Below are positions 5,883-7,559 of a DNA stretch of 7,559 nucleotides, one piece after another. This DNA comes from DASUMF01 sp040510575 (GTDB lineage: Bacteria; Actinomycetota; Acidimicrobiia; IMCC26256; DASPTH01). Made by a program: the position numbers and the translations under genes. The DNA lies in contig JBEVIU010000004.1 in NCBI GenBank assembly GCA_040510575.1, positions 1 through 7,559 of the forward strand. The letters are read 5' to 3'. A model generated the notes under the pieces. The model made no database searches. It was not told where the DNA came from and saw only the letters and a list, made by a program, of their open reading frames with translations. How positions within the stretch are numbered: position 1 is the first letter of the stretch; each line of letters opens with the position of its first letter.

Positions 5883-6959
5883 GTGGAACGCCTCGGCCTG
5901 GTCGGCCTCCCCAACAGCGGCAAGTCGAGTCTGTTCAACGCGCTCACCGGCGCGTCGACGGTCGTCGCCGCCCATCCCTTCTCGACGGTCGAGACGGCGG
6001 TGGGCATCGCGCCCGTCCCCGATGAGCGCGTCGATCGCCTCGGGGCGATGTCGTCGTCGAAGAAGCTCGTCCACGCCTCCTTCGAGATCGTGGACATCGC
6101 GGCGCTCGTGCGGGGGGCCAGCAGTGGTGAAGGGCTGGGCAACCAGTTCCTCGGGTCGTTGCGCGACTGCGATGCCATCGTCTTCGTGCTCCGCGCCTTC
6201 GAGGACCCGTCGGTCCCCGGCGACCCCGACCCCCTCGGCGACCTCGACACGCTGGAGCTGGAGCTGGTGCTCGCCGACCTCGCCTCGGTCGAGGGGCGTC
6301 TCTACCGTCAGCGGCGCGCGACGAAGGGCGACAAGTCGCTCGCCGGCGAGATCGCTGCGCTCGAGCGGGCCGAGGCGGTGCTCGGCGACGGGGTGCCCAT
6401 CTACCGCGCCGACCTCGACGCCGAGCAGCGCGCGCTCCTCGCGCCGGTGTTCCTCCTCACCGACAAGCCCGTGTTGATGGTCGTGAACATCGGCGAAGAC
6501 CAGCTCGACGACGCCGACGCCGTGCTCGCACCCATCCTCGACGGCCGCGCGTCGCCCGACGACGTGCTCGCGGTGTCGCTCCAGCTCGAAGCGGAAGCCG
6601 CGCTGCTCGATCCCGAAGGGCGCGGCGAGCTGCTCGTCGGGCTCGGGCTCGGTGAGGGTGTCGTGCCGCGCGTGGCGCGTGCGTGCTACCACCGGCTCGG
6701 CCGTCGCACGTTCCTCACCACCGGCGACACCGAGTCGCGCGCGTGGACGTTCCGCGCCGGTGCGCGGGCGCCGGAGTGCGCGGGTGTGATCCATTCCGAT
6801 CTGCAGCGCGGCTTCATCCGCGCCGAGGTGATCGAGTGGCAGGAGCTGCTCGCGATCGGCTCGTGGGCCAAGGCGAAGGAGCAGGGCAAGCTGCGGGTCG
6901 AGGGGAAGGACTACGAGGTCGCCGACGGCGACGTTCTCGAGATCCGCTTCAACGTGTGA
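5883..6959 (+). CDS. ychF: YchF/OLA1-family ribosome-associated ATPase
   Basis: A 358-residue Obg-like P-loop NTPase (family about 363) that binds ribosomes and hydrolyses ATP rather than GTP. G1 is GLPNSGKS (residues 8-15). The G2 region is PFSTVET (32-38). G3 lies in VDIAALVRGASSGEGLGNQFL (70-90). The G4 position reads NIGE (202-205), the NxxE form linked to ATP preference. A coiled-coil region follows the first half of the G domain, and the C-terminal TGS domain (about 276-358) includes AGVIHSDLQRGFIRAEVI and GKLRVEGKDYEVADGD. The usual DIAGLV is DIAALV here (A74), changing the Gly of DxxG. GTG 5883 is the start because MERLGLVGLPN is the normal family N-terminus. The stop overlaps the next start as GTGA, so the DUF192 gene is likely co-translated. 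Confidence 0.96.
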   Translation: MERLGLVGLPNSGKSSLFNALTGASTVVAAHPFSTVETAVGIAPVPDERVDRLGAMSSSKKLVHASFEIVDIAALVRGASSGEGLGNQFLGSLRDCDAIVFVLRAFEDPSVPGDPDPLGDLDTLELELVLADLASVEGRLYRQRRATKGDKSLAGEIAALERAEAVLGDGVPIYRADLDAEQRALLAPVFLLTDKPVLMVVNIGEDQLDDADAVLAPILDGRASPDDVLAVSLQLEAEAALLDPEGRGELLVGLGLGEGVVPRVARACYHRLGRRTFLTTGDTESRAWTFRAGARAPECAGVIHSDLQRGFIRAEVIEWQELLAIGSWAKAKEQGKLRVEGKDYEVADGDVLEIRFNV

Positions 6960-7297
6960 GCGTGGTCGTGGTCTGGTTGCTCCGCAATGGCGACGTGTTG
7001 GCGTCGGCTGAGATCGCCAACGGGGCGGCAGCTCGGCGCAAGGGTCTGCTTGGTCGCGACCAGTTGGAAGGCGCGTTCGTGTTGCGCCCGTGCCGTCAGG
7101 TGCACACGATCGGGATGCGCGTGCCGCTCGACGTCGCGTTCTGTGACACACGCGGTCGAGTGCTCCGCACGTGCAGCCTCAGACCGTGGCGGGTGAGCCG
7201 TCCGGTGTGGCGATCCGCGTTCGTGGTGGAGGCCGCAGCCGGCGCGTTCGAGCGCTGGCACCTCCAGCCCGGCGACCGGCTCGAGGTGCGCGGGTGA
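6956..7297 (+). CDS. DUF192 family protein
   Basis: A 113-residue protein of the DUF192 family (COG1430), whose function is not established. Family features: ANGAAARRKGLLGRDQLEGAF near 20-42 and QVHTIGMRVPLDVAFCDTRG near 48-67, equivalent to the common WMKNT-PLD-FID pattern, then LQPGDRLEV at the C-terminus. Unlike many relatives it has no signal peptide, only a short VVVVW strand at the start, so it is probably cytosolic. GTG 6956 overlaps the ychF stop (GTGA) and has no SD, so it probably depends on coupling to ychF translation. Its own stop overlaps the rsmI start in the same way. An alternative start at GTG 6962 is possible. Confidence 0.83.
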   Translation: MSVVVVWLLRNGDVLASAEIANGAAARRKGLLGRDQLEGAFVLRPCRQVHTIGMRVPLDVAFCDTRGRVLRTCSLRPWRVSRPVWRSAFVVEAAAGAFERWHLQPGDRLEVRG

Positions 7298-7559
7298 CGG
7301 AGCCGGCGGAAGCAGAGGATCGCGAATCCGGCTCGGTGCCTGAGCGGGAGTCCGGCTCCGTGCCTGAACGGCAGGTCGGCGCGCTCGTGCTCGTCGGCAC
7401 GCCGATCGGCAACCTGGGCGACTTGTCGCCGCGCGACGTCGATGCGCTGCGCGATGCGGATGTGATCGCAGCCGAGGACACCCGTCGCACCCGCGCGCTG
7501 CTCACGCACGCGGGGATCCCTGGCGGCAACCGCGTGCGTGCGGTGCACGCGCACAACGA
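7294..7559 (+). CDS. rsmI: 16S rRNA (cytidine1402-2'-O)-methyltransferase, N-terminal part
   Basis: RsmI methylates the ribose 2'-OH of C1402 in the 16S rRNA decoding centre using S-adenosylmethionine. Only 88 codons are in the window; the family is about 280 residues. GALVLVGTPIGNLGDLSPRD (29-48) is the conserved tetrapyrrole-methylase-fold opening, and IAAEDTRRTRALL (58-70) is the next RsmI signature, ending with HAHN at the edge where the family has YHEHN. GTG 7294 overlaps the DUF192 stop (GTGA) with GAGG 7 nt upstream. This start gives a 28-residue acidic, polar N-terminal extension containing a duplicated ESGSVPER segment; in-frame GTGs at 7336 and 7360 would shorten it. It closes a three-gene coupled set with ychF and DUF192. 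Confidence 0.93.
   Translation, partial: MTEPAEAEDRESGSVPERESGSVPERQVGALVLVGTPIGNLGDLSPRDVDALRDADVIAAEDTRRTRALLTHAGIPGGNRVRAVHAHN
7324..7371 (+). repeat. Tandem 24-bp duplication in the 5' end of rsmI
   Basis: Units 7324-7347 and 7348-7371 match at 21 of 24 positions and both encode ESGSVPER. All three differences (GAA/GAG, TCG/TCC, GAG/GAA) are at third codon positions and synonymous. The repeat lies in a non-conserved leader upstream of the RsmI core. Confidence 0.85.

Noticed and set aside
5799..7151. 450-codon minus-strand open frame antisense to ychF
   Set aside because: The plus strand encodes an unmistakable YchF with P-loop and TGS domain; the minus frame has only biased composition.
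1..7559. tRNA, rRNA, riboswitch, CRISPR array, transposase or prophage genes
   Set aside because: I saw no cloverleaf-like segment, regularly spaced long repeats, integrase/transposase motifs or long structured leaders. Intergenic gaps are all under 160 bp.

Overview
The window is high-GC DNA (roughly 70% by eye) with strongly GC-biased third codon positions, frequent GTG starts and little intergenic space. Its contents suggest an actinobacterium: a tiny ribosomal protein resembling mycobacterial bL37, TANNNT -10 boxes placed directly before start codons, and an archaeal-type phosphoglycerate mutase. A deep lineage such as Acidimicrobiia fits best, but that placement is inference. No mobile element, CRISPR array, tRNA or rRNA is visible. 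Nearly all the DNA is coding and nine CDSs are supported.

Layout. (1) Positions 1-2575, minus strand: three overlapping genes in the order molybdopterin oxidoreductase (start 2575), four-helix b-type cytochrome (start 1833), M20 metallopeptidase (start 1138, cut by the window edge). The first two form a membrane redox pair, and the peptidase appears to be translationally coupled to them. (2) Positions 2576-2729: non-coding, holding a leaderless promoter for the redox operon, a direct repeat, a long perfect inverted repeat and a purine tract behind apgM. (3) Positions 2730-4671, minus: a secreted SIMPL/DUF541 protein followed by apgM, which seems to have its own promoter in the 43-bp gap. (4) Positions 4672-4810: a divergent promoter region. 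(5) Positions 4811-5686, plus: a TesB-like double-hotdog thioesterase, whose stop codon overlaps the stop codon of a convergent 28-residue bL37-like gene (5683-5769, minus). (6) Positions 5770-5882: a second divergent promoter region with 12-bp-period repeats. (7) Positions 5883-7559, plus: ychF, a DUF192 gene and rsmI (cut by the edge), each pair joined by a GTGA start/stop overlap.

How the genes work together. The right half is linked to translation (bL37 in the ribosome, YchF as a ribosome-associated ATPase, RsmI methylating 16S rRNA). The left half is an envelope redox module. ApgM serves glycolysis. I do not see an obviously new defence or mobile system. The best second-look items are the unannotated bL37 gene, a consistent set of promoters that place transcription starts on or next to start codons, a metal-ligand substitution in ApgM, a G3-motif change in YchF, and a synonymous-only tandem duplication at the RsmI N-terminus.
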